Of a stretch of 64,000 nucleotides of DNA, positions 1 to 15,000 are shown one piece after another. This DNA is from Micromussa lordhowensis (taxonomy: Eukaryota > Cnidaria > Anthozoa > Scleractinia > Lobophylliidae): assembly GCA_964020085.1 (NCBI GenBank), contig OZ026599.1, forward strand, positions 32,167,229 through 32,231,228. Direction: 5' to 3'. The notes beneath the pieces were generated by a model. It was not told where the DNA came from, searched no databases, and saw only the letters and a program-made list of their open reading frames with translations. The position numbers and the translations under genes are program-made. Positions within the stretch are counted from its first letter, which is position 1, and each line of letters starts with the position of its first letter.

Positions 1-3000
1 TTCGCCTCGCCAGTGGATATTGCTTGAGCTCCTTTACCTTGTAACACCGAAATGATTAACAGGATGGCAGCCGTAGAAATGAAGTTTTACAGAAATTACT
101 TGATATTATACTTCGTTTCTAAGACCCTTTTTACAACCATGTCTACGTTCTGTATACCAAACTTTCAAACTGAAAAAAAAAAACAAGAGAAGTACGATCT
201 TAGCCAAGCAGTCTCGAAGAGGGAACGTTTTCGGTCTACGACCAAGAAATGCGGATCTTTTATAGGAGTTAAACGAGTCTCTACAGTTGTTTACTTCTTA
301 TTTTGCGGGAAAACTTTGACGTCAAATTCTGGAGTACAAAGGTTGTTTACAATTTCGCATGGAATAACCGCCGAGTTCTTTCTAGTCTTGATACGATTAC
401 CTACACGGTTTAAAACAAGCTATCACAAATTAAGGCTTGTCTTTCAGTTTGTAGGATCACTTAAGAGTTCTTTGAAACGGTTTGCATTTACAAAACGTGT
501 TTGTAACGGTTTATTTACTCACTTTTTCAAAATGGAAATAAAACTATGGAAAATATGTGAGAAGCTAGCACATGGCAAGGCAGAAATCATACAGAAAACC
601 AAAAAGCTCTACCGAAATATACTGCAAAATAGTTTCAGTTTTACATTTGTAACGTCTCACTTCACACCAGTGTCAAACAAACGAAAAATTAGAACCTTGC
701 CCAGCATACTAAACTGTACCGCATGAAAGAACTGCTCCGTCGCTTTTGCTAAAACAAGCATCGTTCACACCTTGTATTGCAAAATAAACAGTGCTTCATG
801 AAAAATGAAAGTACTGCTAGATAGATTTTTAGTCAAGCAGAAGAGTTTTATATGGTATAAAGATACCCACAAGTTAGAACCCTGTTTAAATGAGCTACAT
901 CACGGTTTGCGCATATTGAAAAGCCCAAATTTTCCAAGTGCGTCGTTTGTCATTTGTCGTCGTTTGTTATCCGTGTCACTCATCTTTATTCTTGTTCCAT
1001 CCTTGTTCCTTTATGGTTTATTATTTGCTCTTTGGTGCTTTTCTATCTTAGTAAACTACTACTTTCAGGGTTCCTTCAATTTAAAGGTAATTTTGTAGGT
1101 GGCAAAAATGACCATTGCTAAAAAAAAACTTCCGAAATAGAGAATGAAGAACTATCATGCTGGAAGCCACGCCGACCTGATTGAAAGATTGCTAATTGCT
1201 TGCTAGCTTGATAGGACTTCTTGGTATCACAGAAAAGCACTGAAAACTGATGACAAGGCCATCTCACAAAGAGAGAAATATTAAATCCATGGTTTACAGA
1301 TTCCCTTTCTAGTTTCGATAAAAGTGTTTACAAGGTATCAGTAGCTCCGCTTCAAATTGTACTTACATCTACTTATTTTTATCTCCTCCTAAATAGAACT
1401 TCTATGACAAATAAGTCTTTACTTTCCAAATTAATCTCTCAAACACTCGAAAAGAATGCGAGTCATTTATGAACGTGAGCTGCCCGCCTCGGTAAAAACC
1501 CGCCTTTATGCATTTCGTGAGCGTCGCCATATTTTGTTACCATCTTTTGGCCTCTTGTTTGCCAAGCAAGTCTGACGTTGCAATTACAAATATTTGGTTT
1601 TGAACGGTGCGCGCATTGCGACGTAGGCTTATAAAACAGGAATGTTGTCAGTGTTTACGACTTACATATTATACCAATCCACATTTCCTATAGGTTTTTG
1701 AAAACGCCATACAATAGCCACAACGGCGTCATTTCCGAGCAAGGTCAAAATAGCACGCATTATAATTCGTATTATAACCACCCTAAAATAAACCTCCGCA
1801 CTGACTATACGTATGTGTGACATTTTTGTTTTTAGAATTTTTGCGCCTGTTTTAAAATAGGTAAAAATTACATTTTTTTGAAAAGCACCCATTTTAAAGT
1901 AGTATAATCTAGTGGATGGGTGTAGCCGCTGCTTTGGAATCCACTGTTTTTTCACGACAAATTATTATTTATGAGACAAGCACCAACTGTGGAAAAGTGC
2001 TTGTTAAAATGCTGACATATCAGAGCGGAAGTTTGCCCTACTCCACGCACAAATCGTTTCCGTGGTACCTGGATCAGCCAAAACAAACAAGCTCTCGAAA
2101 AGATGCACTTTCCTGTTTTAGGAGGAAATGTTTCACTGATAACGAAAGTCCGCCGGCGACACCCATTGTAAATAAACAAGCACTTGAACAGCTTAATTCT
2201 AGATGAAACTAAATAATGTTACAAGACGCCATTAAACTGGTACATTCCTAGCTGCTAAAATCTTTACAAGCCAATTCGATTAATTAAGTGTACATGCGGC
2301 CTAAGAACTAAGAAAATTACGAAATATTATTATACTGCATTCCTAGCTCGTAAAATACCCCCAAGGCTAATTACCCGGTTATCCAAGCTATATATTTTTT
2401 TCTTTGCGAATCTCGACCTTCATTCATTATGATCAAAACAAACTAAACCCATTTCACCATTTTTCCACCACTCTGAAACGCTCATTTCTGAAATACAAGC
2501 TTTTAATGATCAAATTCGAGAATTTAGAAATTAATTTTGTTTCTATAAGGAAATCATCTTTCATTCGTGCGATTAATTCACCCTCGTTCATAACAGCGTA
2601 AATTCCACGTGAAATAAACAGCCTCAGTCAGAACAAAATAAGGAAAATTCATCGTTTTGGTGTTAAATATGCACTCTTCGCTAGCCAATTTTCGGACGCC
2701 GCACGAACGAAGACGGGGTCGATAAAGCGGGAGCAATCGAGCCTATCTCGATGAGTACGTCTTTCCAAAGAAGAACGGGGTGTTCATATTCTGGTAGATT
2801 CTTTACCAACAGCCGCATGGCGAAAGAAGAAGTGTGTATGTTTCTGAAACCTCGAAGGGTGAAACAAGTCTGTAAAAGGGCAATGTAATCTACACTGCTT
2901 TAGTTTCATCGTCTTGTTTCAAAAGTTTTATTGACCTATTGCCAGTCTTACGGAAAGCACCCCCTGGTTTTCAAGAATGATGCCGTTTATTTTTTGTATC

Positions 3001-6000
3001 CTCGAATTTTTTAAACAAAAATCCACAATCTGTGCCTTCAGTGTGACCCTTAATCAAAGAAATCAAATTAATATGGAAATATTTGTGAAAAACATCCGCA
3101 GACGACAGGACAGCTCTATCCGCTGAAAAGGATGTTTCCATTTTGGCTTTGCAGAGTGAAACGAATTAAAATACCCTTGATAATACCTAAAATGTGCTAC
3201 AAAATAAGGACCACATTGCCACTGAGCTTAAAAATGATTTTCTAAATAAGCCAAAGGCATTTATGACATTTATTGTTGTAAGGACTTAAGGGCGTTAAGA
3301 TTACAGATGTTTCGTGGAACACTTAAAAAAGTGATGTGTCGTTTCTCGCCCCTTCAGTTCTTGATCACGAGATTGAATTATCCGATGACATGAAAATACA
3401 CAAGCCTAAATATGGCTGGTGAGAAAGAAATTTTATTTGAAATGGATATCAGTGTTTTAAAATTAGTTCTGGCCTGGAGTCAATTACACAATTCGACTTT
3501 ATCGAGCGACTTCAGGAAGACCTCCCACAAACACGTTCAATATTTCTTCTTAGACATGAAAGGGGCTATAGCAGGTCACATACGTTTTTTTTAAGTCTTC
3601 GACGAGCCGGCTACAAAGCACACGGATAAAATGTGCCTTAAAAACGACCTAAACCTCTAGATAGCTAAACATAAACACAACAGAAACTATATAGGGCGAC
3701 GGATGACTAAAACTGAACAAGATTAGCAAGGATTAAATGAAATAATAACTGGATTTGATTGGCGAATAGAAGTCGAGATTAGGCCAAGCTTGTGGCGGCC
3801 ATCAACGACAAAAAAAATCCAAATCATGCTTGTTACGTAACAAATACTTCATCATTAGATACAGAGCTGATCCCTTCGAAGGGCTGAATTAGCTAAAAAT
3901 CTTTATTCAACAAAGCTATGAAATAATAAATATGTTCAAAAAGGCCAAGTCATTTGAAAGGCATAGCTTGATGCCGCGAGCTCAGCTAGAACCAAGAACC
4001 ACTTCACGCTTCTCAGCCCAACCCAGATTATTCTCGATGGCTTCTCGTTGTATTATTTCCTATTTTTTTATGTCGCCCACATAAAAAAACGGCTCCCCCT
4101 AAGAGTTCCTCGACACTTCTTGTCTTAATTGGATAAATCACTCTAATACCTTGGATATACAATGTACGTCTGTTTCGTAATTTCCAGTCTGTTAAACCTT
4201 TCTACAACTCGAACCGGGTGAATTTCATTAAGTCTGTCGCAAGGCATTTGAAGTAATGAAAACAGTACACGGGTAATAATCTTTTCGTTCCGTATCATTT
4301 TACCGAAAAACGCTAGCAGCAAACAAACCCTTCGCGATCTATACTTAGACCTAGTCTAGCTTTACATTCCAGTGTGATTAGTAACAATCCTCAGCTCTTT
4401 CACGCAACGCGAGTCTACAGAAAACCAGCACTTTTCCATCTCGCTTGTTCTCGCCACGCGACGGCCTAACGGAAACCTGAAGGGGGGTTTGCTATTATTA
4501 CACACAGTATTTGGTATACATTGTACGTCTGTCTCGGAAGCAGCCTGTAGTGCTTTTAGTTCCTGCGCAGGCATGCAATCGTTTCCTTCAGTCAGATGAA
4601 CAGTGTTTGAAAACGTTCTTTGCCCAAGACTGCGGACATTTCCTTTTCACACTTTAATGTGTTGTTAAGCCTGATTGATGAAACTGATTTCATTTTCATT
4701 TCAGAGGTATTATTACTGACGGTGACAAGCAAATTAAATTTTAGCTATTTATAGTTTGTGATGCTTAGCAGAGTGCGAAAACAGAGAATACATTGTATAA
4801 GAACATCCAGGCTGAAATTTGAAATTTGAAAAGAATATAATTTTGATCAACATTTCAGTGACTAGAAAAGAAGTTCACAAACAGTCAACTTAAAGATGCC
4901 AATTTTGATTTCTATTTTGTTGGGAGGGTGGGAACGGCAGGAAAGTCAGAGAGTCGTAGGGAGGGGAGGACAAGAATTGAGTGGTCCTCACCAGCACACC
5001 CAGGCAGAGTAGGAAATTGTCCTTTCCCCCAGTCTTCCCACGCCATTCACATCAAAGATGGCCGCCAAGCAGGCCAAGCTTGATTAGTTCGCCTACACAA
5101 AACTTCCCCTGTCTAAACCTGCCAATCAATATTTTGTCCAAGGTTTAAACTACAGAAAGAAAACCCAAACAAGAAATTAGACACTTGAAGTAATTTCACA
5201 ACAAACAGCACCGTTGCACCCCTAGTGCTCTTAATAAGCCAGTTTTTTTTCGCAGTAAGAAGACGTTTCGAGAGGGCGTACGTGTACATAATATTTTAAT
5301 AACCAATCTCATACTTTTCACAAATAATTCAAGAATTTACAACTTGAACTTTACCAGAGTTCGTGTATGTTCTTCCAGTTAGACCAAAAGAAACGCATGC
5401 GTACTATGAACATTTGCTTGTCTGCTGTCCATTTTAGACAAATCAAATATATTTTGTATCTTCTATTCATCTTATACATTCTTACGTGGAAAAGAACACT
5501 GATTTTTTAGCTACATCGAGATGAAACGTTAGTTCAGTACCTGAAATTACCTTTTTTTGTTGTTAGCTTAACGTCCTTCGACCATCGTCCTCCCTTCAAC
5601 GTTCAAAAGTTGCAAGGAAAGTAAACCGTGAGTGTTGCTGAATGACTTCAACAAAACTTAGTTGCTTTGAAAATGATCATGTCGGTTTAAAACCAGTAAC
5701 GAAGGTGTAACGAAGCGACGGTGTCATTGATTGCCAATTTCTCTATGAATCCTGGCCAAAATAAAGTTTCTGTTTCAGTATTTGCTCCAACGATTTTCAA
5801 CTTTCGGTGAACACGGGTCGAATTTCCCCCACTTTCATAATAATGGCAAGAGACGGGGACACGTTGAACCTCCATTCCACGGTAAATCAAGGGAGTCCTG
5901 GTCTCTCTGCCTACCCCTTACAGCCTGAGTGTTATCCGCAGACATTCCGAGTCCATATTGTTCCACTAAAATAAAACTTCTTCAGCACACATTAAGACGC

Positions 6001-6091
6001 AACAAACGGCGACTAGCACGTACCAGAGGATGTCCAAACAAGACCCAAAGAACACCACTGAAGTTCCTTCACAAATGCATCGCATAAGATT
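1..6091. other. Region without a recognisable gene (left end and probable 3' flank of TBRG1)
   Basis: I see no exon with protein-like coding character on either strand. The longest reading frames (52-726 and 805-1098, both plus) have low-complexity AT-rich translations with no motif I recognise. Positions 998-1110 match a second copy at 34228-34340 and are therefore a dispersed repeat. The right part should contain the 3' UTR of the minus-strand TBRG1-like gene that stops at 6092, but I could not fix a polyadenylation signal. Confidence 0.5.
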
Positions 6092-9000
6092 TCATTTTGG
6101 AGGCGAGTCCGGAATCCCTGTTCCCGGAAAACCCGAGCTGTTCCCGAACAGTGGCGACGTGGGCGGCAATACGAACGAACTTTGGACAGCGGCAGTGGGA
6201 GACAGCGGTATGCCCGAAAGCGAGGCCGGGAAGGTAGATTGCGTGGGTGACATCAGCGGATTCATTCCTGCGTGCATACAGAAGGATTAACCACTACTGT
6301 TGTGTTCTACTCGCTGTTACCGAAGTCAACAACAATATTCTCCTAACCATTTTTGACCTATTTTCTACAACACTCTAAGGGAGAACTTGGCTTTTAAGCG
6401 CATAATTTTTCCCATCGGCCAAATAAAAGTTGTTAACAAGCTGACTTACCGGTATCCATTTCATTATCATGTTCTAACCCATCAAGCTGTGTGTCGGGAC
6501 TAGGACTGCAGAGGCCTGGAGACGACATTGGAGTGAAGGTAGATGCTAGAGTCAGCGGACCCATGTCTGTATCTGGCAAAGATCAAGTAACAAATCGTGA
6601 CCTTGGCTTCTCGCATAGTTACAAGCGGGATTATCATTTTTTTTAGGATTAACGTAAAGTCGAAACCAGCGCAAGGACTACACCATAAAAAATGAAATCA
6701 GCCAATCAGAACATGAACCCAATTCGCAGGGAAACATGCAACCGATGAACGAAAAGGCGGGAAAACACGTAGTCGACGGCACGTGCGGAAAAGCATGTAA
6801 ACGGTGGAAAGCGCGGAAAACATCTAACCGGCGGAAAGTGCGGGAGAACATGTAATCTATGAAAAGAGCGGGAAAAATCTAACCGGCGAAAAACGTGGAA
6901 ATAATGGAACCGGTGGAAAGCGCGGGAAAATACGTAAAAGGCTCTAAGCGCGGGATACCACAATCTGTGAAAAGAGCGGGAAAACGTGTAAACAGTAAAA
7001 CGTGTGGAAAGTTAAGCGCGGGAAAACATGAAACCGGGGAGAAGCCAGTGAAAATATGTAAACATGCGGTAAATGTGGGAGAAGATGTTGCCAGTGATAG
7101 CCACGAAAGGTGGTAAGTTCGCTCTGGTTCGTTACAGCACGGTAGGAAAAAAATGTGGAATGTATTTAGCACTGATGTGCTAATTGGTGTACTAATTGTG
7201 AAGTATAATACAGTCAAACCTACGGGTGCGATCACCTCTCGCAAGCGACCACTTAGGCTTGACATTTTAGGTGGTCGCTTGCGGGAAGTTCGACTGGAAT
7301 TATCTCTGCCTCTCACTCCTTTGCTACTAAACAGCTCCCTCCTGTTGACTAAAACACCATTCTCCTCTCGGGGCAAAATAACACAGTTATAAACCCCCTG
7401 GTTGGCTGAAGCTCAATAGAAAAATGCCGATTATTACCTTTAAACAGTTCTTCATCGTGATCCATCGGAGTCGAGGAATGAAACGTCGGTGTCGGCGTCG
7501 GCATCGCTGGTGGCAAGTGTTCTTGTACTTCTTCTTCATCATCTTCTTCCAAGCTAGCGATAGAATCGTCGTCAATACCGGCGGGGATCCCCTGTGCAAC
7601 ACCGGACGGGTCTGCAGTCGTTGATTTACCTTGAAATAAAACAGCAATCTTCAAATTCAAAATACAGTGTTTACAACAAACATTGTTTGGATGGGGGGGG
7701 GGGGCAAGACTTCGTGTAAGGCGTCAGTTAGCGTTTTCCCCTACCAGTGGTAGACAAGATTTCGCAGTTGATAGTCGGTGGCATTTATCGCTATCATAGT
7801 ACCTCTCTCTCCACCCGTCTTGTCCTATTTAGTACCCCCTACCACTCTCTGATACTCCTCGCCTCGAGTGTCGTTATTTCAATAAGCGCTACCCAATGGC
7901 TAAAGTAACATGATTAGGCGACTGAATCATGTGGTCTGTTTTCTCACCTGAACTTAATATTGAACATCGGATCAGACAACAAGAGGATGATTTCATGACC
8001 TTGAGAAACCCTATTGTCACAGTTCTTCAGTTACAGTCTTAGCAGTGGTGATGAATTAATGCCGAGAAAAGAGTTGACTTACTATAAAATGTTTTAAAAG
8101 CAAGCAACCGGAACGATGATCCTGCTCGTATACGTTGGATCAATAGTGATCTAATCGGCTTCACAAATAAAATGAAGAATATAAAGGCAGAAACCGACAC
8201 AACGTAGAATGTTGTTTTGAACGTGTACTATATTTCGGCTGGCCAAACCGGCCATCTTCAGGTACAAACTGGTTTGGCCAGCCCAAATATAGTACACCTT
8301 AAAAAAAAAAGTCTACGTTGTGTCGGTTTCTGCCTTTATATTCTTCGAGAAAAGAGGCACGCATTATGCTGCTAGTTGGGATTTTTAACTTTGTTGTGTT
8401 CACTTTTACATTTGTTTCATCGTGTTTCTATTGGCCCTGAAAAGCCCCATTGGGGGACTGGTCAATAACTATATTTAATTTTTTAACTTAATTTAAAAGA
8501 AATATGAAGCCAGTCCTAAGTAAAGGTGAATGAAGGGGGTAAATTTTCAAAGAAACTGTGGTGCTGCGTCGGTGGGGAGTATTACAAGATAATTTGGTTT
8601 TATCCGGCAACTGTGAATTGGCCACCGTAAAGAGATTCGAAAGCTGACGTTTCGAGCGTTAGCCTTTCGTCGGAGCGAATATCAAGTAGAGGTGGACACA
8701 TTATGCTGATATAACTTCGAGCATAACAGTGTAGGTGGAGCATGAAGACTAATTCTTGCAAAGGAGAACCATTTTACCAGCGGAATAGCACCATTTTGCA
8801 ATGAAACAATTCTTTTCACATGCACAGAAGACATTTTCTTACCTGGTTTGTTTTGTGGTTTAGGCAATTCAAACTTCACCCATTGGTACTTGGTACATTT
8901 TCGTGCCCCGGGTAAGCTTTGAATCAAGTACTGAATGGTTGGATGAGAAAAACCGAAAAACTCTGGACCCGAACCAGTGTTGGATGCATCCCTACCCCTG

Positions 9001-12000
9001 CAAGGAGAACAATTGCCACACGGGCAAATTAAAACAACGACATAAGGTGAAAACGACCACAGATGATAAGCGTGATATTTACCTCGCCTTATTGACCGCC
9101 TTGAGGACCACGCAGTGACAAGCGGTGGCAGACGAAGCTACGATTGGATGATCTGGGTCATCTTCAGGGCACATCTCAAACTAGAATCAAACAGAATGGG
9201 TCACAGTCAACAAAAGTTGTATCGAGGTTATGCAAGCAAACAGCTTTCTGTGCGGTTTGTGGGCAGGTGTCTTTTTTAAGAAATCGGAGTTCAAACTTAG
9301 CCAGAGCCAGAGCCCAGAACCCGCGCGTTTTCGGCCAGCAGAGACCGACGATCAACGTGTTCTGAGGAGAGATATTTTACTCCCACAGTGCCTCTCTCCA
9401 CCCAAGTGTATATCAGTGACGTCACCTATTGTTATTAATATGCCAACCAGAGGACTATTGGCTGGTCAAACAAAGAATTCTTTTGTTTAAGGCGGGGGTA
9501 AACATGAATAGGCGTGAAATTTGAATTGATACAAAAAAGGAAATTGTTAGGATTAAGATGGGTTGAAAACACTACCAGACAGTTGACCCCCGCAAAAGAG
9601 AGCCCCAAGTTGCTAGGGGACTGTTTGGTATCCGTCTACTAATTCTTCACTTCAAATTTCAATTTTCCAAATCCATCAAATCTTCAACATTTCATATTTT
9701 CCTCAATTTAACCTATCCTTTGAGAAAAAATACCTCTTTCCCAAAATGCCCAAAAATCATCCAAAAATTTACACAAAACCGCCAAACAGTGGTTAATGAG
9801 ATAAGCAGAGAGATTTAGTGTCGCTTGAAACGTGACTGAGATATTGGCAGAAAGGCCGTGTTAAGCGACCTCAAAACAGCTTTCACGTTTACCCCCGCCT
9901 TAACGTTTGGACATTTAAATGACAAAAACAATGTTTGTAAACAAATATCTTCCCTATAAATAAATAACGGCAAATTGTTAGAAGAGCCTGAGAAAAATGA
10001 GAAAGGATAAGTATACTCTCAGTCACTTAACGCTACAGAAATCAGAAATAAGTCACGTATCTACCGACAAGCAGTCTACCTCCACCGAGTAACAAACCTT
10101 AACCGTTTTACCAGAAATCCAACGGGGTCAGGATCAGACCCTCATGGGTTTCTGCTTCTTCTTACACCCAAGTGCAACCTCGATCCCAGGGCTCTTCCCG
10201 TCACTTGGGACAGGGCCCTGGGATCGAGATTGGTACACGCCCGTGTTCAGTCGATATCCCTTGCACAAAGACTGCGCGTCAACTGATTTTATAGAGCGTT
10301 TTCATTAACGTGGCTAACAGCAACGCAAATTTATTGGAACAAAAATAAGTGTTTACACAAGAAAAGAGTTCAACTCCCACAGGACTGGTTTGGTACACCA
10401 ACATGGCCGCCGTTTCATTGTTTTGGAACACCAATATGGCTGCCGTGACGTCATGTGAAAACGCTCTGTAACATGGCGCGCGCGCTGCTCCTATCTAATT
10501 CCTATTGAGACAGCATGGTAAGATTAAACAAATCGAATGTGGTTTAGCGTCGTCTGTACCCTTATCGACAACGATACGCTTCATCACAGTAGTCAAAATG
10601 AGTTGTTTCCTTCACTCTCACTAATTCGAAGAAGCGAATTTTTCATTGACAATTTTAGGAACCAGATGAAGCGTTTTCGTTAACTATGGTTAACTGTTGC
10701 TCAACTGATTGTGGCGTGTTTTTAACTAGGCAATAAGATCCTTCGTTTTCCTCACGCACCATGCATTGTGAGGACTTTGTAGTCAATCAGAAATATAACA
10801 TGTTTTAGCGCCCAAGTTATTGTCGCTATGTAAAAAAAAAATTGGTTCATGCTTTTAGCTGTGTGTACATCGAGTTATGGATTGCTTCTCTCGTGCTCTC
10901 CAAACTTCCCGCGTGCATCCATAACTCGATAACCGCACGCTAAGAGTGAACTAATTCTTTCTTTTTCCACGGCTCAGCATCTAGAAATTGATTAGTATGC
11001 CTGGGTAATCAAATGGTGATGTGTGAAATTGAAAAATAATTTTACGAGGGTTTTGTCAAAATCCTTATAATTTCCGGGGCCTTAAGGCGATGGAAATAAC
11101 CGGAATTTTGACAAAACACAAGTGAAATTATCTCCTAACTTCACGAGCATGCCATTTGTTTACTTTTAATAGTGGGTTTTTGACTTGTTTATTGTAGCGA
11201 AAATTTTCACGCCAAACGTTGCCATGGCAATTTTGTAATTTCGCGTCAAAATTAAGGAATAATTTGTCAGCCATGATATTACAGTTTTAAGTTCTAACAG
11301 GTAGAAGAAAACTCAAAACCACGCGCACCTGAGGCCCAAACCCTCCGTCTAGAATCTTGCAGGTGTAAATACACTTCATCTCTGGATTTCTCATGCTGGG
11401 ATAAGTCCTAGAACTGCAATAACCAACGGGCCAAATATACCGTTCCGAGTGGAAACCAGGTCTGTCGTGGACAATCTGTAAACCAACAATGGTTGTCAAT
11501 CAGTGTGCAAGGAAAATCATGTCCGATAGCCCGGGGCTGGTAGATTCTGTCCACCATTTGCCTGATGTACAAGTGAAGTTTCTTGGAGAAAGTGTTAAGG
11601 AAATTCAAATTACAGAATACTGTAAGAGATATTTGTTTTTTGTTTTGTTTTTTTTGGGGGGGGAGGGAGGGTTTAGTGATATTGATTTTGGGGCTAGTAA
11701 ATCACACTTAGAGCTTGCCCGAAGGTTTGCTTTCTTTGTACCCGGTCAATGCAAGTATCTTTAATACATATGTTCACTTGCAATTTCACCATCAACATAA
11801 CTCAAACAGCTCCCAGTTGGCTTGATGACTCAAAAGCAGGTGGAGCACTGCACCAGTATCGAAGATTCATGGATTCGAATTCTGTTCAGGCCTAAATTTT
11901 CTCCAAGCTTTATTTTAAGAACTAATGCAGTAAGTTGTGTACATAACTGCGATGATCATTCGTGTCTTTAAAAGTTGTTAACTATTCATAAAATAGACTC

Positions 12001-15000
12001 TTTATAAGTTAGAACAGTGTGAGAAATCACTGTCTCACTCCAAGCTGGCCTACCTCGCCTAGACTGTGGACTGTAAGACCTCCAAGGACGATGGGAAAAA
12101 TGGGTTTGCCTGGGTGAGAAGAAAAGCACAAAAAGAAAGCATTTTCAACTTTTCCGCTTCAAGAACCTTCGGAGCCTAAAAGCTTCTAATTACATTATCT
12201 GTTGTAAACTCATTTTACACAAGATGCCACTATGAATCAAGTGATGTTCAACAGTTTCCAGATTAGAGCAAGGTCCTACTTGTTTGTTTACTAGAATCTA
12301 ACCAGCAATCTCCACAAGGACACTGGGTTCTTGTATCTTTATATTCAGACTCTATTAATTTCATCTTATGCTTTAACCGAGTATGCGTATTACATGTATT
12401 TTCAGAGCTTTTGTTCCTAAGCGACAATAACTAAGTACAGCAAAGAGGACACAATCTATTTTTGTCTAAGTTTACATAAATAAATAAACAAATAACTCTC
12501 TTTCAGTGTTTTTAAGTGTATTTAGCACTGTTGTGCTAATTGGGGACACTGTAAATAAACAAACAAATATTGCAAATAGAACATAATTAATTTAGAATCC
12601 CAACAGGTGGGAGGCTGACCAGTTGGCCATTTACACAACGCGGTCAAGGAGTTGAACTCGGGACTACCAAGAACAAATCCATATAGTGGCAGGGCGGAGT
12701 ATTTGAGCCAGGGACCTCCAGCTTTTAAATCCAGCGCCCTAAACCACTTGACCATGCTGCCTCCCATGCCTTCTTTGTTACCTTTAGCATCCACTGTGAT
12801 GGGCTGAACTTTCCTCTTGATGGCTGTGCCTGGCTTCTTTCTCTTGGGTTTCACTGGCGGAGTTCCTTGATTAGCCCCTGCGACAGCAGCTGCACCAACA
12901 GTAAACATGTACATGTAAAGGGAACATTAAGACCATGCTTGTGTTTTCAAATGAAACTTAGGCACCCCTGAGCTAGGCTCGATTTTTGCCGCTCTGTCGA
13001 GTCCTGTCTACATCCTTTGGGGAAGGAGTGCAGGGTCCTTTCCCGAACAGCGGCTGGTAATCGCGCCTACCTCAGAGCATGACTGACACTGAGAAACACC
13101 TACAACTACATTAGAGCGATTTTTCTATTGAGCGTCAAAAGTAATCAGGCAATTACTTTGGCTTTGATTTTGATTTTACGACAGTTTGAGATTGGCAAGT
13201 AAATTAATTATTGGTTTGGTTTCGTTTTACGACACTCAATTGAAAACTGATCTGATGCTAAGGAGAAACATGTTTAACTAAGAATGGTGTTCACCCCAGA
13301 CTCCGCATTTCACGAAACAAAATTGAAACATGTTTATTCTGAACATAATTGTAACTACAGTACTTCAAGAGGTAGATGATCAGCTGGTTTCTACTTGCTT
13401 TAGGAATGAGGCATACTCACCTTTTTGTGCTCCCGTGACAGCAGTAGCAGCAGCAACAGGTGCAGAGTTTTCAGACTGTGCTTTTGGTTTCTTGGGTTTT
13501 GCAGGCTTCTTCTTTTCTTGTTTTGCAGGTTTCTCTTTCTCTTTTGCTCCTTCTTTAGCTGCTAATGGCAAAACAAATCATTATCTTTACACGATAAACT
13601 TGAAGAGACCAACACTGTCAAAAGGCAAACAATATTCCTGTATAAGTACAACACTGTTGAACCTTGCTATCTCAAAGTAAGTGACCTCAAACGCCTCGCT
13701 ATCTTGAACTCAAATCAGTTTCCCTTCGATACACTTTTTTTTCCCAAACTCCTGCCATCTTAAGCTATTTTACGTTTCCCTTGTATGACTTTGAGATAGA
13801 AGGGTTCAACTGTATGAATGCAGTATAGCCTTGCATGTAAACCCCTTGCTGTTAAATCACAGAGGAACAGGGATGGCACAGTAGTGGGAGCGCTCGCCTC
13901 CCCACAATGTGGCCCAGGTTTTAATCGAGTCCGGTGCCATATGTGGGTTGAGTTTGTTGTTGGTTCTCGCCTTGCTCCACGGGTTTTCCTCCGGGTTCTC
14001 CGGTCTTCCTACCTCCACAAAAACCAACATTTCCAATTTGACCAGACCCTGCATAAAAATTAGCTAAGGCTAATGTGGCTTCCTCTCTAAATATTGTGAT
14101 TTATATTTTTTATTTATAGGTCAAGAAAGCCTAAGGTTTCCATTTTGAAATTCAAAATTGTACCTGTTTCAGAACTGTTTCACACAACTGAAAAAGGACA
14201 CAAAAAACACAAGTTTCGAGATACTGCAGAATCAAACAAATACAAGGAAACAGACAACAAAGAACTCGAGAAAACGTCTTGTCTTTCTGTCCTGAACAGA
14301 TAGTATTCCTTGTTTTGTGACATTTCAGCCTCGGCCCTCCATTGTCATGAGCTTCATTCAGAATCAACCCACCTAAACAGACACTACACTAACATAAAAA
14401 CGCATTAACAAATCGATACAAACCTACACCATCTGTAGCAGCCTTCTGAGCTTTTGCCGCTACTACTGCTGCTGTTGAAGACTTAGGCTCCTTCTCTGCC
14501 TTTGGTTTCGCAGCTGCTCTCTTGGCCTTGACCTTTGGTGCCTTGGCCTTGTCCATTACAAATGGGGGGAGCATGATAGGCGGTAACATGTCTGGAGGGA
14601 AGGGAGCGTAGGGAGCTGTTTGGAAGACCCCAGCTTCAGCAGCAGCTTGGTACTGGAACAATCTCTTGAGAATGAACCTTGCATAGCAACAGGGAAGAAT
14701 ATAAAGACAGGATTTATAACGGAATGTATTAACAGAATATTTATACTAAGTGTACAAGAAATTTGTAATGATTGAAGACTCAGGATTTCTCAATGGTGTT
14801 TAATTGTACATGTACATGTACTTTGTAAGACAGTCCTAAATTGTACCAGAAACAAAAGTGTGTTATGTGAGCAGGTTTTGTCCAAATATCTTGTCACTGT
14901 TTTAACAAAGTCTCTCGTAGAGAATGACTTTGTAGTGGGTTTTGCTCAATCTAAAAGTTTTCAATAATCTTTTGGAGAAATGTTTGCATAACTAGTTTCT

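Noticed and set aside
52..726. 224-codon plus-strand open frame
   Set aside because: No motif, odd amino-acid composition, AT-rich and no supporting splice structure; likely chance.
6706..7376. Overlapping open frames on both strands
   Set aside because: Produced by the minisatellite at 6740-7085.
11500..11620. Possible exon just upstream of the FYRN exon (with a GC donor)
   Set aside because: It lacked phase agreement, and the true exon at 12054-12109 (PIFPIVLGGLTVHSLGE) was found with correct splice sites and a match to vertebrate TBRG1.
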